64,000 nucleotides of DNA, from assembly GCF_009711225.1 (NCBI RefSeq), contig NZ_WMIE01000001.1:806001-870000 (forward strand). The letters are read 5' to 3'. Below are positions 27,781 through 36,091 of the stretch, piece by piece. Within the stretch, counting starts at the first letter, position 1. Each line of letters begins with the position of its first letter. The notes under the pieces were generated by a model, which worked only from the letters and a program-made list of their open reading frames with translations, had not been told where the DNA came from and did no database searches. Both the position numbers and the translations under genes were made by a program. This stretch comes from Paracoccus aestuariivivens. Its GTDB lineage: Bacteria; Pseudomonadota; Alphaproteobacteria; Rhodobacterales; Rhodobacteraceae.

Positions 27781-28505
27781 GCGCCTTGCTTGAAGTGTCC
27801 GGTCTGAGCAGACGTTTTGGCGGCTTGCTGGCAGTGAACGATGTGTCGTTCTCGGTCGGGCAAGGCGCAATTGTCGGGCTTCTGGGTCCGAACGGGTCGG
27901 GGAAGACCACCGTCCTGAACATGATCTCGGGGCACCTGCTTCCTTCGGGTGGCGATATTTCCCTGCATGGCAAGCGGATCTCGGGGCTGGGTGCCAGCCG
28001 CATCTCGAAGCACGGAGTCGCCCGGACGTTCCAACTGGTTCGCGCTTTACCCTCGCTGACCGTTGTCGAGAATGTCACGGTCGCGCTGGCCTTCGGACGG
28101 CAAAAGCTGTGGGGTGTCGCGGCACGTGAAAGGGCAATGGGCTTTCTCGATCAAGTCGGGCTGGCCCATCGCGCGGACCATCTGGCCGAAGACCTGACCT
28201 ATATCGACCAGAAACGGATGGAACTAGCCCGCGCACTGGCCGCTGATCCAGAGTTGTTGCTGCTGGACGAATGGCTTGCCGGGTTGAACCCGACCGAATT
28301 GCAGTCGGGCATCGGATTGATCCGTTCGCTTGGCTCCAGCGGCATCACCATCCTGATGGTCGAACACGTCATGGAAGCTATTCGCGCGCTGTGCAGCCAA
28401 TGCGTCATCATGAATGCCGGAGTGAAGATTGCCGACGCGCCGACTGCTGACGCCCTGTCCGACCCAGCCGTCATTACCGCCTATCTCGGAGAGCAACATG
28501 CTTGA
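27777..28505 (+). CDS. Branched-chain-type ABC ATPase (LivG family) with variant motifs
   Basis: A 242-residue ATPase. Walker A GPNGSGKT is at 37-44. Two key motifs differ from the norm: the signature region reads LTYIDQKRMELARAL in place of LSYGxQ, and Walker B ends LLLLDEWLAGLNP in place of DEP. The catalytic glutamate and switch histidine (MVEH) remain, so activity is likely. The variant may mark a subfamily with a particular substrate class. It starts within the LivM-type stop (ATGA) and overlaps the LivF-type gene by eight bases. Confidence 0.87.
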   Translation: MSALLEVSGLSRRFGGLLAVNDVSFSVGQGAIVGLLGPNGSGKTTVLNMISGHLLPSGGDISLHGKRISGLGASRISKHGVARTFQLVRALPSLTVVENVTVALAFGRQKLWGVAARERAMGFLDQVGLAHRADHLAEDLTYIDQKRMELARALAADPELLLLDEWLAGLNPTELQSGIGLIRSLGSSGITILMVEHVMEAIRALCSQCVIMNAGVKIADAPTADALSDPAVITAYLGEQHA

Positions 28506-29211
28506 GGTCCAGGGTCTCTCACTGCATTATGACCGCCATGTCGCGCTGGACAATGTATCGCTGAAGGTCGGCAAAGGCGAAACCGTTGTTATCCTTGGCG
28601 CGAATGGCGCCGGAAAATCCTCTCTTCTGAAAGGTATCGCAGGGCTTGTACGTCCGGCTGCCGGTTCCAGAATCAGATTCAACGGCATCCCTATCGAAAC
28701 CGCCTCTCCGCATCATGTGCTGGAAACCGGCATAGCGCTGATCCCCGAGGGCCGCGGAGTTTTCGGCGATCTGACTGTATCCGAAAACCTTGCCCTTGGC
28801 GCATATGCGCGCCGCGCAAGGGATGAGCGGGAAACAAGTTTCGAACTGGTCTTCGGTCTGTTCCCTAGGCTTGCCGAACGTCGCCGGCAATTCGTCAACA
28901 CCATGTCGGGTGGCGAGCAGCAGATGGTCGCGATAGGTCGCGCATTGATGTCACGGCCCGAATTGCTCATGCTCGATGAACCCAGCCTTGGCCTCGCGCC
29001 CGTTGTCGTTCATGAACTGTTTCGCAGCCTCGACCTTGTTCGACAGTCTGGCCTATCGCTGTTGATCGTCGAACAGAATGTCAGGCTCAGCCTCGAGATC
29101 GCGGATCGCGGCTATCTCGCCGACGCGGGGCGCATCACTGGTCAAGGCACCGCCTCGGTGTTGCTTGATGATCCCGCCGTCAAGCGGGCGTTCTTGGGCG
29201 CGGCGGTGTGA
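28498..29211 (+). CDS. Branched-chain-type ABC ATPase (LivF family)
   Basis: A 237-residue ATPase with all usual motifs: Walker A GANGAGKS, the family stretch IPEGRGVFGDLTVSENL, signature MSGGEQQMVAIGRAL and Walker B LLMLDEPSLGLAP. It pairs with the LivG-type protein to drive the transporter. The start was placed at 28498, where the family begins (MLEVQGLSLHY). The next gene follows after 23 bases with its own ribosome binding site, so the aldehyde dehydrogenase is probably co-transcribed. Confidence 0.9.
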   Translation: MLEVQGLSLHYDRHVALDNVSLKVGKGETVVILGANGAGKSSLLKGIAGLVRPAAGSRIRFNGIPIETASPHHVLETGIALIPEGRGVFGDLTVSENLALGAYARRARDERETSFELVFGLFPRLAERRRQFVNTMSGGEQQMVAIGRALMSRPELLMLDEPSLGLAPVVVHELFRSLDLVRQSGLSLLIVEQNVRLSLEIADRGYLADAGRITGQGTASVLLDDPAVKRAFLGAAV

Positions 29212-29234
29212 GAACTTCCGGAAAGGAGACGATT

Positions 29235-30686
29235 ATGAATGTGCTGGGATTGAAAATCGACAATGCCGAGGTCGAAGCCGCCGGAGGCAAGCATTTCGAA
29301 CGGCTGAACCCGGTTACCGGCGAGCTTGCCACGACCGTCGCCGCCGCCACAGTCGAGGACGCCCGCAGCGCAGCAAATGCCGCCGCCCGCGCCTTCCCCG
29401 CATGGGCGCAGACCAGTCCCGCCGAACGGCGTCGGTTGCTTAATGCCGCAGCTGACCTTTTGCAGGACCGCGCCACGGATTTCGTCACCGCGATGGCCAA
29501 CGAAACCGGCGCGACGGCCGGCTGGGCAATGTTCAACGTCAAACTATCATCGGATATGCTGCGTGAAGCCGCAGCATTGACGACGCAGATCAGCGGCGAG
29601 GTCATTCCATCGAACCGTCCCGGCAGCCTTGCCATGGCGGTGCGCCAACCCGCGGGTGTGGTGCTGTCGATCGCGCCGTGGAATGCACCGGTCATCCTTG
29701 GGGTGCGCTCTTTGGCGACCCCATTGGCCTGTGGCAATACCGTGGTGATGAAGACTTCGGAAATCTGCCCGCACACGCACCGGTTGATCGTCGATGTGCT
29801 GCATGATGCGGGTTTTCCGATCGGTGTCGTCAATGCCATCTCGAATGCGCCCGAGGATGCCGGAGAAATTGTCGAGGCACTGATCGCCCATCCCGCTGTG
29901 CGTCGGGTAAACTTCACCGGCTCGACCCGCGTCGGTCGTATCATTGCCGAAACCGCCGGTCGCCACCTGAAGCCCGCGCTTTTGGAGCTTGGTGGGAAAG
30001 CCCCGTTCGTGTTGCTGGACGACGCGGATCTGGATCAGGCCGTCGCAGCCGCCGCCTTTGGTGCCTATATGAACCAAGGCCAGATCTGCATGTCTACCGA
30101 ACGCATCGTCGTAGACCACACGATCGCCGATGCCTTCGTCGCAAAACTCGCCGCTAAGGTCGAGACGCTTAAGGCTGGCGATCCTCGTCGCAGTGATACC
30201 CCGCTTGGTTCGGTCGTCGATAACAATGCGGCGGAGCGTATCGGCGCGCTGATCCGCGATGCTGTCGCCAAAGGCGCAAAACTGGTCGCGGGCGGCCGGA
30301 TCGATGGCACGATTGTCGACGCGACGCTTCTCGATCACGTTCGCCCTGCCATGCGCCTTTATAGCGAAGAAAGCTTCGGTCCGGTGGTCTCGGTGGTTCG
30401 TGCAGGATCGATCGATGAAGCCGTACGGATCGCGAATGATACTGAATATGGTTTGTCGGCAGCGGTATTCGGTCGCGATATCAACCGCGCTATGGCGGTC
30501 GCCCGCCGCATCGAATCCGGCATTTGCCATATCAACGGTCCGACAGTGCATGACGAAGCGCAGATGCCGTTTGGTGGCGTCAAAGCTTCGGGTTACGGTA
30601 GGTTTGGTGGGAAGGCCGGGATCGCCGAGTTCACCGAACTCCGGTGGATCACCATTCAGGACGGCCCGATCCATTATCCGATTTAG
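29235..30686 (+). CDS. Aldehyde dehydrogenase, aromatic aldehyde type
   Basis: A 483-residue NAD(P)-dependent aldehyde dehydrogenase. Catalytic residues are N150 (SIAPWNAP), E251 (LELGGKAP) and C285 (NQGQICMSTER). The combination GGKAPFVLLDDADLD with GAYMNQGQICMSTERIVVD is that of salicylaldehyde, vanillin and benzaldehyde dehydrogenases. ATG 29235 follows AAAGGAG. As the last gene of the ABC operon it probably oxidises an aldehyde derived from the imported compound; the exact substrate cannot be read from the sequence. Confidence 0.87.
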   Translation: MNVLGLKIDNAEVEAAGGKHFERLNPVTGELATTVAAATVEDARSAANAAARAFPAWAQTSPAERRRLLNAAADLLQDRATDFVTAMANETGATAGWAMFNVKLSSDMLREAAALTTQISGEVIPSNRPGSLAMAVRQPAGVVLSIAPWNAPVILGVRSLATPLACGNTVVMKTSEICPHTHRLIVDVLHDAGFPIGVVNAISNAPEDAGEIVEALIAHPAVRRVNFTGSTRVGRIIAETAGRHLKPALLELGGKAPFVLLDDADLDQAVAAAAFGAYMNQGQICMSTERIVVDHTIADAFVAKLAAKVETLKAGDPRRSDTPLGSVVDNNAAERIGALIRDAVAKGAKLVAGGRIDGTIVDATLLDHVRPAMRLYSEESFGPVVSVVRAGSIDEAVRIANDTEYGLSAAVFGRDINRAMAVARRIESGICHINGPTVHDEAQMPFGGVKASGYGRFGGKAGIAEFTELRWITIQDGPIHYPI

Positions 30687-31434
30687 AAATATAAGCGGAT
30701 GGTTTGCAATCAGTGTTTGCGGATGCGTTTTGCTGAAAGGCGATTGAGCGGAGCATAATGGCAGAAGCGAGATTGCCCTGCGCCATGATAAGCAATTCGG
30801 ATCGCCGGTGAACCTCTGACCTACAAATAAGCTTGCGGGTCACCGGCGCTAGGAACAAATGCACACACGATGCGGCGCCAGCGCTGTGGATAAAATGTTC
30901 TGACATCCCAATCCAACGCGCGAGCGGGTAAATTGCTGCTCGGTGATCAATGATAACCCTTGAAACCAGTTTTGCGGCGCATGATCCAAAGGCCGCCTTG
31001 GACCGGTCATTGCGTACGGACACTGTTGGAGCCATCCCAGCAGATACATCCGCGTTTTACGCCGGGAAGCATTTGAATCGAGTCTATAATTTACTAAAAA
31101 TATCAACAGGTTAGGTAAATCCTTAGATAAGTGACCTCGTTCGTGGTCGCAGATGTGGAAGAGTACAGGATCCGCCAAATCAACAGTGTACGCACTAGTC
31201 TGGACACAGATCGTGGTTAAGTTGCTGATAGCGCCTGTGGTGCCATTAGCGCTCTGTGGGTATTCCACATCGAGTATCCATAGTGTCTGTATGCATCGGC
31301 ACGTTTGCACGCACGGGCTTGCGTCGTGGATTTGGTTGCGGTTATTTGCGCGCCTTTAAGCGCCCTACCCTTTCCTCTCCTATGATCAAACCAAACAGCA
31401 TAGGCAAAGACTAATCATGTGTGCCCAAAAGCAG
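30687..31434. other. Gene-free region between the ALDH operon and the replicon
   Basis: About 750 bases without a credible gene. The open frames here are short, start poorly and resemble no family I know. It holds a 9-bp inverted repeat (30803-30848), a sequence identical to the consensus DnaA box TTATCCACA on the minus strand (30885-30893), an A+T-rich stretch (about 31083-31132) and a small dyad TGTGG/CCACA (31255-31269). The mix is compatible with an origin or a decayed junction next to the partition genes, but no single reading is secure. Confidence 0.45.
30803..30848. repeat. 9-bp inverted repeat with 28-base spacer
   Basis: CGCCGGTGA (30803-30811) and TCACCGGCG (30840-30848) are exact reverse complements. 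It lies 117 bases after the aldehyde dehydrogenase stop. It could be a factor-independent termination or regulatory hairpin, or a remnant of a mobile element end. Confidence 0.5.
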
Positions 31435-31460
31435 AAAGGGTAACCCACGGGTTACCCTTT
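31435..31460. other. parS-like site 1, perfect 26-bp palindrome
   Basis: Two 12-base arms (AAAGGGTAACCC and GGGTTACCCTTT) are perfect reverse complements around a two-base centre AC. It lies 28 bases beyond the parB stop. The core GTAACCC-AC-GGGTTAC recurs, in reverse orientation, in site 2. Palindromes of this kind next to parAB are the centromere sites bound by ParB in Rhodobacterales plasmids. A role as a terminator for parAB cannot be excluded. Confidence 0.8.
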
Positions 31461-31475
31461 CGTTGCCGGACACAA

Positions 31476-31491
31476 GTAACCCGTGGGTTAC
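31476..31491. other. parS-like site 2, overlapping the parB stop codon
   Basis: GTAACCC-GT-GGGTTAC, a 16-bp palindrome whose core is the reverse complement of site 1. It covers the parB stop codon (TAA, minus strand, 31490-31488). Being partly coding, its conservation as a palindrome points to binding by ParB. Confidence 0.75.
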
Positions 31492-32543
31492 GCGCCATCA
31501 AGAACCGTCTGAAATGCCTCGATCGCTTTTTGCAGCCGCCGTCGATCAACCGAAAGAAAGTCTACATCAGACAGGATGCGGCACTCTCCTCGTCTTGCCG
31601 TCACCTTGGCGGATCCGACGTGAAACTCGTATTTTACGTTCTTTTGCCGCACACGCTCACCTGCCTTCTCACTCGGCGGCTCGGACACCTCTGTAGCAAA
31701 CCGGCGAAGTATCTCGGCCTGATCTTCCGGTCCTTCGACCTTTAACAAAGCATTGCACAGATTGGCGGATAACGCAGGATTCGATTGAAGTTTGCGCGCC
31801 ACCTCGACTCCCAGGTTCCGCGCTACCGCTTTCGGAAATTTGAGATCCTCGCCCAAAACCTCAAGCAGGTAGACAAAGCTTCGGATATAAGACCGCTTCA
31901 TTTTGTGAAGTGAGGCATAAATTCGCCCTACAAGTTCGTCAGCCCCCTGCCCTTCCATGTCAGCATCATTCGCGGCGGCGATCGCGACCTGCGCCATCTC
32001 GGCAAAGCTCAAATCTTCGCGGATGACATTCTCTTCGACCATGTCGATGTAAAGATCGATGCGGCTGGCAGGCCCTTCCGAAACTCGCGCGACAGCTTTA
32101 GCAAATCGCACATCGCCGCTTTCCTGCCGCAGTTGTTGAAGCGCATTCAGGCGTCGCCAACCCTTTTTCAGTTGATATCCGCCTTCGGTCAAAAAGACCT
32201 CGATCGGTTCTTTCTGCCCCCTTTCCCGAATGGACGCCTTCAACTCCTCCATTTCGTCGGATGTTGAAACGGCAGAAAGATCGAGGCGATCACGTGGTAG
32301 ATCATCCGTCCTGATTTCATCCAAAGGGATTGAGATCAGAACACGGCCCTCCTCTTGCGCCAAACGGAAGGCTTTTGCATCAGCCGCATTCAGCCGGCGC
32401 TGCTCGACCAAATTCTCGCTGCTTTCGTTCAGGCTGCTCGCCGCTTCGCGCACTGCTGCTCCCATCGGACCAACATCCCGTTTCCGGGGCGACACATCAC
32501 CGGCATCAAGGGGGCCAAATCCAAACTTGTTCTTGCCACTCAT
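31488..32543 (-). CDS. parB: Plasmid partition protein ParB/RepB
   Basis: A 351-residue centromere-binding protein. The ParB N-terminal domain is seen at IPLDEIRTDDLPRDRLDLSA, EMEELKASIRERGQKEPIEV and the KKGWRRLNALQQL box, followed by a helix-turn-helix-rich middle part (EDLSFAEMAQVAIAAANDAD) and a C-terminal dimerisation part. It overlaps the parA stop by four bases. It should bind the two palindromes at its 3' end and, with ParA, segregate this replicon at cell division. Confidence 0.92.
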   Translation of the reverse strand: MSGKNKFGFGPLDAGDVSPRKRDVGPMGAAVREAASSLNESSENLVEQRRLNAADAKAFRLAQEEGRVLISIPLDEIRTDDLPRDRLDLSAVSTSDEMEELKASIRERGQKEPIEVFLTEGGYQLKKGWRRLNALQQLRQESGDVRFAKAVARVSEGPASRIDLYIDMVEENVIREDLSFAEMAQVAIAAANDADMEGQGADELVGRIYASLHKMKRSYIRSFVYLLEVLGEDLKFPKAVARNLGVEVARKLQSNPALSANLCNALLKVEGPEDQAEILRRFATEVSEPPSEKAGERVRQKNVKYEFHVGSAKVTARRGECRILSDVDFLSVDRRRLQKAIEAFQTVLDGA

Positions 32544-33850
32544 GCTTCAACTCCTTCCTTGGCATTGCGCGCCTCCCAAGACCGAAGAACGGTATCCCTG
32601 AATTCGCCATATGCGGCATCAAAGCTCTGTCGTGCGCGTTTCCAGGTTTCTCGGGTCATCTGCCGATAATCCTGCTCATAGACAGATTGCTGGAAGCGGC
32701 CTGATTGCTCGACAGCTCGGGTCATCTCAATGGCATTATGGCACACATCCGCACCGAACACGTTCCGGAACGCATCCATCATCGCTAGATGCAAAGGGTT
32801 GGAGGTTTCGAAACGGGTCATCAGCAGGCGAATATCGTCAAACCGCTTAGGCAAACGGATACCGGCATCCTCGGCCACTTTGGCAAAGCCGTCGGAAATA
32901 TCCTCCATGGCGTCGCCTAGCTGGCCAAGGAAACTCGTCGTAGAATCGTATTCCCAATAGCCGGGGCCCGAGGGAATATAGAGGATGTCTGCAGCAAAGG
33001 CAGCGTTCAGCGACTGATAGCCAATCGCCGGAGGGCAATCGAAGATAATCAGGTCATATTGGTCTTCGGGCAGTTCCTCGAGATAGCGCGAGACGCAGCC
33101 GAAGAAGCTCCAAGCCTTATGCATTGAGCGGTACTGAGCGCTTGCGAATTCAACAAACGCGGCATTGGCACAGCTCGGGATGATATCGATGGTCGACCAG
33201 GCGGTCTTCTGAATGAAATCCTGGGCACGCTGCGCGCCGATCGACTGCACATCATCAGGAAGCTCGTCGGCAGCGGGGTAGGGGCAATCCGCAGGATCAT
33301 CATAGGCCGCGACGATCCTGTCGGCCTCACGACAAAGGTCGCGACACATGATGCCCCAGACAGTATTCCACTCCTTGACCTCGACGAGACCCATCGAATG
33401 CGTCATCGTTGCCTGAGGGTCGAAATCGATCACCAAAACCCGATATCCATCCAGCGCCGCCGCATTGGCGAGATGCTGAGCGACAACGGTCTTGCCTACG
33501 CCGCCTTTGAAGTTGGAAACAGCAACCCGCATCGCACGACCTGCGGGGCGTTTTGGCAGCAGCGATTTGCCTCTGAAGCGAAGACGGCGGCGCAATTCGT
33601 TGATCTCGGCCAACGAGAACCACCGTTGACGCCCATCATCCTCTACCGCGCCCTGAGGCAAGGACGGATCATCGGCCAACTTCTTGCGAAGCGTATCGGC
33701 TGGCACATCGAACATAAACTGGCTGATTTCCCAGATAGAGAATGGTCGAAGAGTCTTCTTCTCGGCGGGAGAGAAGGTCGCTTTCCTCACCGCAGCCTGC
33801 TGGGCGAGGCTGCGTTCATTCATCTGTTGAAGGTCGGAATGGTCGCGCAT
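32540..33850 (-). CDS. parA: Plasmid partition ATPase ParA/RepA
   Basis: A 436-residue ParA-type ATPase with an extra N-terminal DNA-binding region. Residues 36-90 resemble a MerR-like helix-turn-helix (FSIWEISQFMFDVPADTLRKKL, RWFSLAEINELRRRL), used in plasmid ParA proteins to repress their own operon. The deviant Walker A KGGVGKT is at 115-121, with VLVIDFDPQA and YDLIIFDCPPAIGYQSLNA behind it. It is the first gene of parAB and diverges from the replication initiator across a 370-base gap. Confidence 0.93.
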   Translation of the reverse strand: MRDHSDLQQMNERSLAQQAAVRKATFSPAEKKTLRPFSIWEISQFMFDVPADTLRKKLADDPSLPQGAVEDDGRQRWFSLAEINELRRRLRFRGKSLLPKRPAGRAMRVAVSNFKGGVGKTVVAQHLANAAALDGYRVLVIDFDPQATMTHSMGLVEVKEWNTVWGIMCRDLCREADRIVAAYDDPADCPYPAADELPDDVQSIGAQRAQDFIQKTAWSTIDIIPSCANAAFVEFASAQYRSMHKAWSFFGCVSRYLEELPEDQYDLIIFDCPPAIGYQSLNAAFAADILYIPSGPGYWEYDSTTSFLGQLGDAMEDISDGFAKVAEDAGIRLPKRFDDIRLLMTRFETSNPLHLAMMDAFRNVFGADVCHNAIEMTRAVEQSGRFQQSVYEQDYRQMTRETWKRARQSFDAAYGEFRDTVLRSWEARNAKEGVEA

Positions 33851-34220
33851 GACACTGCTCGTCTTTTTTGCTAATGCTACTTCAATAGCGCGAATTTCAG
33901 GATGTGCAAAACATCAGTTTTCATTTTTCGCGATTTCGTAGCGAAACGAGAATTTACGCGATTAATGATTTGGCTGAAGCTCTTTTTGGGTGACGCAAAA
34001 GGCTGAAAAACAAGAATAGGGTGACAAAGCGCCACGGTATTGGTGACAACTAACTGTCCCCCTTAACCAATTTAACCTGCTTTTCTTGTTTTTGAGGTTT
34101 TTTCGGCCTGATCCCGTTGTTAGCTTGCCGTTGACAAATCACGGGAGAGAGGATCACTCTGCTGTGATAGCGGGAATCGGTCATAGAAGCCGATGACGAG
34201 AGGCAGCGGGACGTCCTAGC
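33851..34220. other. Replicon intergenic region, candidate control and origin region
   Basis: The 370-base gap between divergent parA and the initiator gene. GGTGAC occurs three times in the same orientation (33989-33994, 34020-34025 and 34042-34047), twice as GGGTGAC, which could be iterons or operators. TTTCGC and GCGAAA face each other in the A+T-rich part nearest parA. A TTGACA (34131-34136) is a possible promoter -35 element of the initiator gene, without a clear -10. No gene is seen here. This and the region beyond parB are the two candidate origins. Confidence 0.5.
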
Positions 34221-34907
34221 ATGGACCTGAAACGATTTACCGGCCCACAGGCTGGGGCTCAAAAATACGACTTGTTGACCGCCCTGGCGGTGGCGGGCCT
34301 GAATGGAACGGCAGGTTTTCAGACGTCGATGCTTCGGCTCGTTGCTTTGATCACGGCACGGTATAATTGGAAGGCCGATGAGTTTTCGGTCAGCCAACGC
34401 GATCTTGCTCGGATGTGGTCGGTGGACGAACGGACTGTGAAGCGGGAAATCAAACGTCTGACATCGGCAAGTATACTCTTGCAACTCCGACCGGGGGTTC
34501 GGGGGAGGGTGGCCGCGTATCGTCTCAATTACGCCGAGCTTTATCGGCTCAGCGCGCCTCATTGGTCCGAAGTCGGTCCAGATTTTTCGGCGCGGATGCA
34601 ATCCGGCCATATCGAAGACAAGCCAGCTGAGGACAAGGTTGTCCGCATCGATTTTCGTGCGAAGCCTGAACCGGCGGATCAGATGCCGTTCGCGATTACC
34701 TTGCATAGATTGGCCGGAACCGAGCCTGAGTTGCATCGCAGCTGGTTTTCGGCGCTGTCATTTGTCAGCTTTGACGGCACGCTTCTATGCCTGAAAGCCT
34801 CGTCGTCGTTTATCGGGCAATACATAGCGGTACATCATCTCAAGCCACTTCAGGATACGGCGCAGATCGAGTTTCCGAGTCTGCGGCGCGTCATAATAGT
34901 TAGCTGA
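34221..34907 (+). CDS. DnaA-like plasmid replication initiator
   Basis: A 228-residue protein. Residues 50-110 form a winged helix (FSVSQRDLARMWSVDERTVKREIKRLTSASILL, then RGRVAAYRLNYAELYRL). The last 60 residues (SWFSALSFVSFDGTLLCLKASSSFIGQYIAVHHLKPL) resemble the N-terminal domain of DnaA, with the conserved tryptophan. This architecture belongs to the replicases of the DnaA-like plasmid type of Rhodobacterales, found beside parAB just as here. It lacks the ATPase and box-binding domains of chromosomal DnaA and may recruit the host helicase loader through the DnaA-like part. Confidence 0.85.
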   Translation: MDLKRFTGPQAGAQKYDLLTALAVAGLNGTAGFQTSMLRLVALITARYNWKADEFSVSQRDLARMWSVDERTVKREIKRLTSASILLQLRPGVRGRVAAYRLNYAELYRLSAPHWSEVGPDFSARMQSGHIEDKPAEDKVVRIDFRAKPEPADQMPFAITLHRLAGTEPELHRSWFSALSFVSFDGTLLCLKASSSFIGQYIAVHHLKPLQDTAQIEFPSLRRVIIVS

Positions 34908-35159
34908 ATGTAACCCGTATACTCTGCAACTACTGCGGATATGATTAAGCTACGCTCGCGGTCCGTATTTGTGCAAGCTATGTTCCAGTTCGCATGGTTT
35001 CACTCCTTACGTTGCCAGCGCGGGTCAGAATGTAGGGCGGGATGATAAGAGGAGCCCTTGCCTTGCAGAGTTATGGCGGATTTCGCAAACACATCGTAAC
35101 CATCCTCACAGCGCGAGGACCTGACGATGGCCCGCGGCTTTGCAGCGCGCGGAGGGACG

Positions 35160-35993
35160 ATGGGGAATGACGATCTGATCGCGGGGATTCTAGACGGACT
35201 GCAATTGCGTTCGGCCTCGTTCATCGTGACCGTCTATGGCGATGTCGTCGTGCCGCGCGGCGGAGTCCTGTGGACCGGCACGCTGATCGAGATTTGCGAC
35301 CGGGTAGGCATCAATGAATCGCTGGTCCGCACGGCCGTTTCGCGTCTAGTCGCGGCCAAACAGCTATCGGGGGAAAGGGCAGGGCGGCGCAGCTATTACC
35401 GGCTGGATTCCTCGGCGCAGAAAGAATTCTCGGAAGCTGCCGCGCTTCTCTACGCCCCCGATGTTCAGGCGCAGGGTTGGCAGATTCTGCACGCGCCAAA
35501 CCTCTCCGAGGACGATGCCCGGCAGCTGCGCATGGGCCATATGGGCGGGCAGGTCTATATCCGTCCTAATCGCGGTCAGATCCCGCCGCCCGGAGCGGTT
35601 CTGTTTCGCGCGGGTGATCCGGAAGCGGTGCAAGAGGTCGCGGGCTACTGGGATCTTTCCGCCCTGCAAGCCCGTTATCTCGACATGCTGGCGCGGTTTG
35701 AAGGCTTGGCCAAGGCCGCATGCAACGGCGGGCTTTCGGATGGCGCTGCGCTGGTGGCGCGTCTGCTGCTGGTGCATGTCTATCGCGGTGTGCTGCTGCG
35801 TGATCCGCGTCTGCCTGCCCACGCTTTGCCGGAGGATTGGAAAGGGCTCGACGCCCGCACGCTGTTCCGTGACCTATACCGCAATCTCAGCCCTGCCGCT
35901 GATCGCCATGTCGCGGCACGATTCGAGGGTGTAGACGGGTTCCTGCCCGAGATCACGCCGGATACATCCAAACGTCTTTCCGGGCTGTCGTGA
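35160..35993 (+). CDS. paaX: Phenylacetate-responsive repressor PaaX
   Basis: A 277-residue GntR-like winged-helix repressor of the PaaX family: LRSASFIVTVYGDVVVPRGG, LIEICDRVGINESLVRTAVSRLVAAKQLSGERAGRRSYYRL, and the C-terminal domain with LLLVHVYRGVLLRDPRLPAHALPEDWKG. PaaX represses paa genes until phenylacetyl-CoA binds. I chose the ATG at 35160 after GGAGGG; an in-frame ATG at 35127 also has a possible ribosome binding site. It is transcribed towards the thiolase and paaA genes with a 159-base gap that contains a strong dyad. Confidence 0.9.
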   Translation: MGNDDLIAGILDGLQLRSASFIVTVYGDVVVPRGGVLWTGTLIEICDRVGINESLVRTAVSRLVAAKQLSGERAGRRSYYRLDSSAQKEFSEAAALLYAPDVQAQGWQILHAPNLSEDDARQLRMGHMGGQVYIRPNRGQIPPPGAVLFRAGDPEAVQEVAGYWDLSALQARYLDMLARFEGLAKAACNGGLSDGAALVARLLLVHVYRGVLLRDPRLPAHALPEDWKGLDARTLFRDLYRNLSPAADRHVAARFEGVDGFLPEITPDTSKRLSGLS

Positions 35994-36030
35994 ATCTCTA
36001 GCGAATTCAGCATAGTAAACGCATGCCTAA

Positions 36031-36075
36031 AAACATCACAGACAAATCTAAATTTTTAGTTCCACTGTGATGTTT
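36031..36075. promoter_or_regulatory. Candidate PaaX operator
   Basis: AAACATCACAG (36031-36041) and CTGTGATGTTT (36065-36075) are exact 11-base inverted copies separated by 23 A+T-rich bases. Their GTGAT core recalls the TGTGATTC core of the Escherichia coli PaaX site. TATAAG at 36083-36088 could be a -10 element. Position directly before the paa operon supports an operator role. Confidence 0.6.
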
Positions 36076-36091
36076 TGTCGCCTATAAGCTG

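Noticed and set aside
30849-31310. 153-codon minus-strand frame in the gene-free region, considered as a transposase remnant
   Set aside because: No DDE or HTH pattern, no terminal repeats or target duplication, and no ribosome binding site.
31438-31491. The palindromes near parB as a CRISPR repeat pair
   Set aside because: Only two copies in opposite orientation and 18 bases apart; position beside parAB fits parS far better.
31419-31745. 108-codon plus-strand frame opposite the end of parB
   Set aside because: Antisense to parB and covering the parS-like palindromes, whose structure it would not explain.
34050-34736. 228-codon minus-strand open frame opposite the replication initiator
   Set aside because: The plus strand encodes a recognisable winged helix and DnaA-like part; the minus frame has no family likeness.
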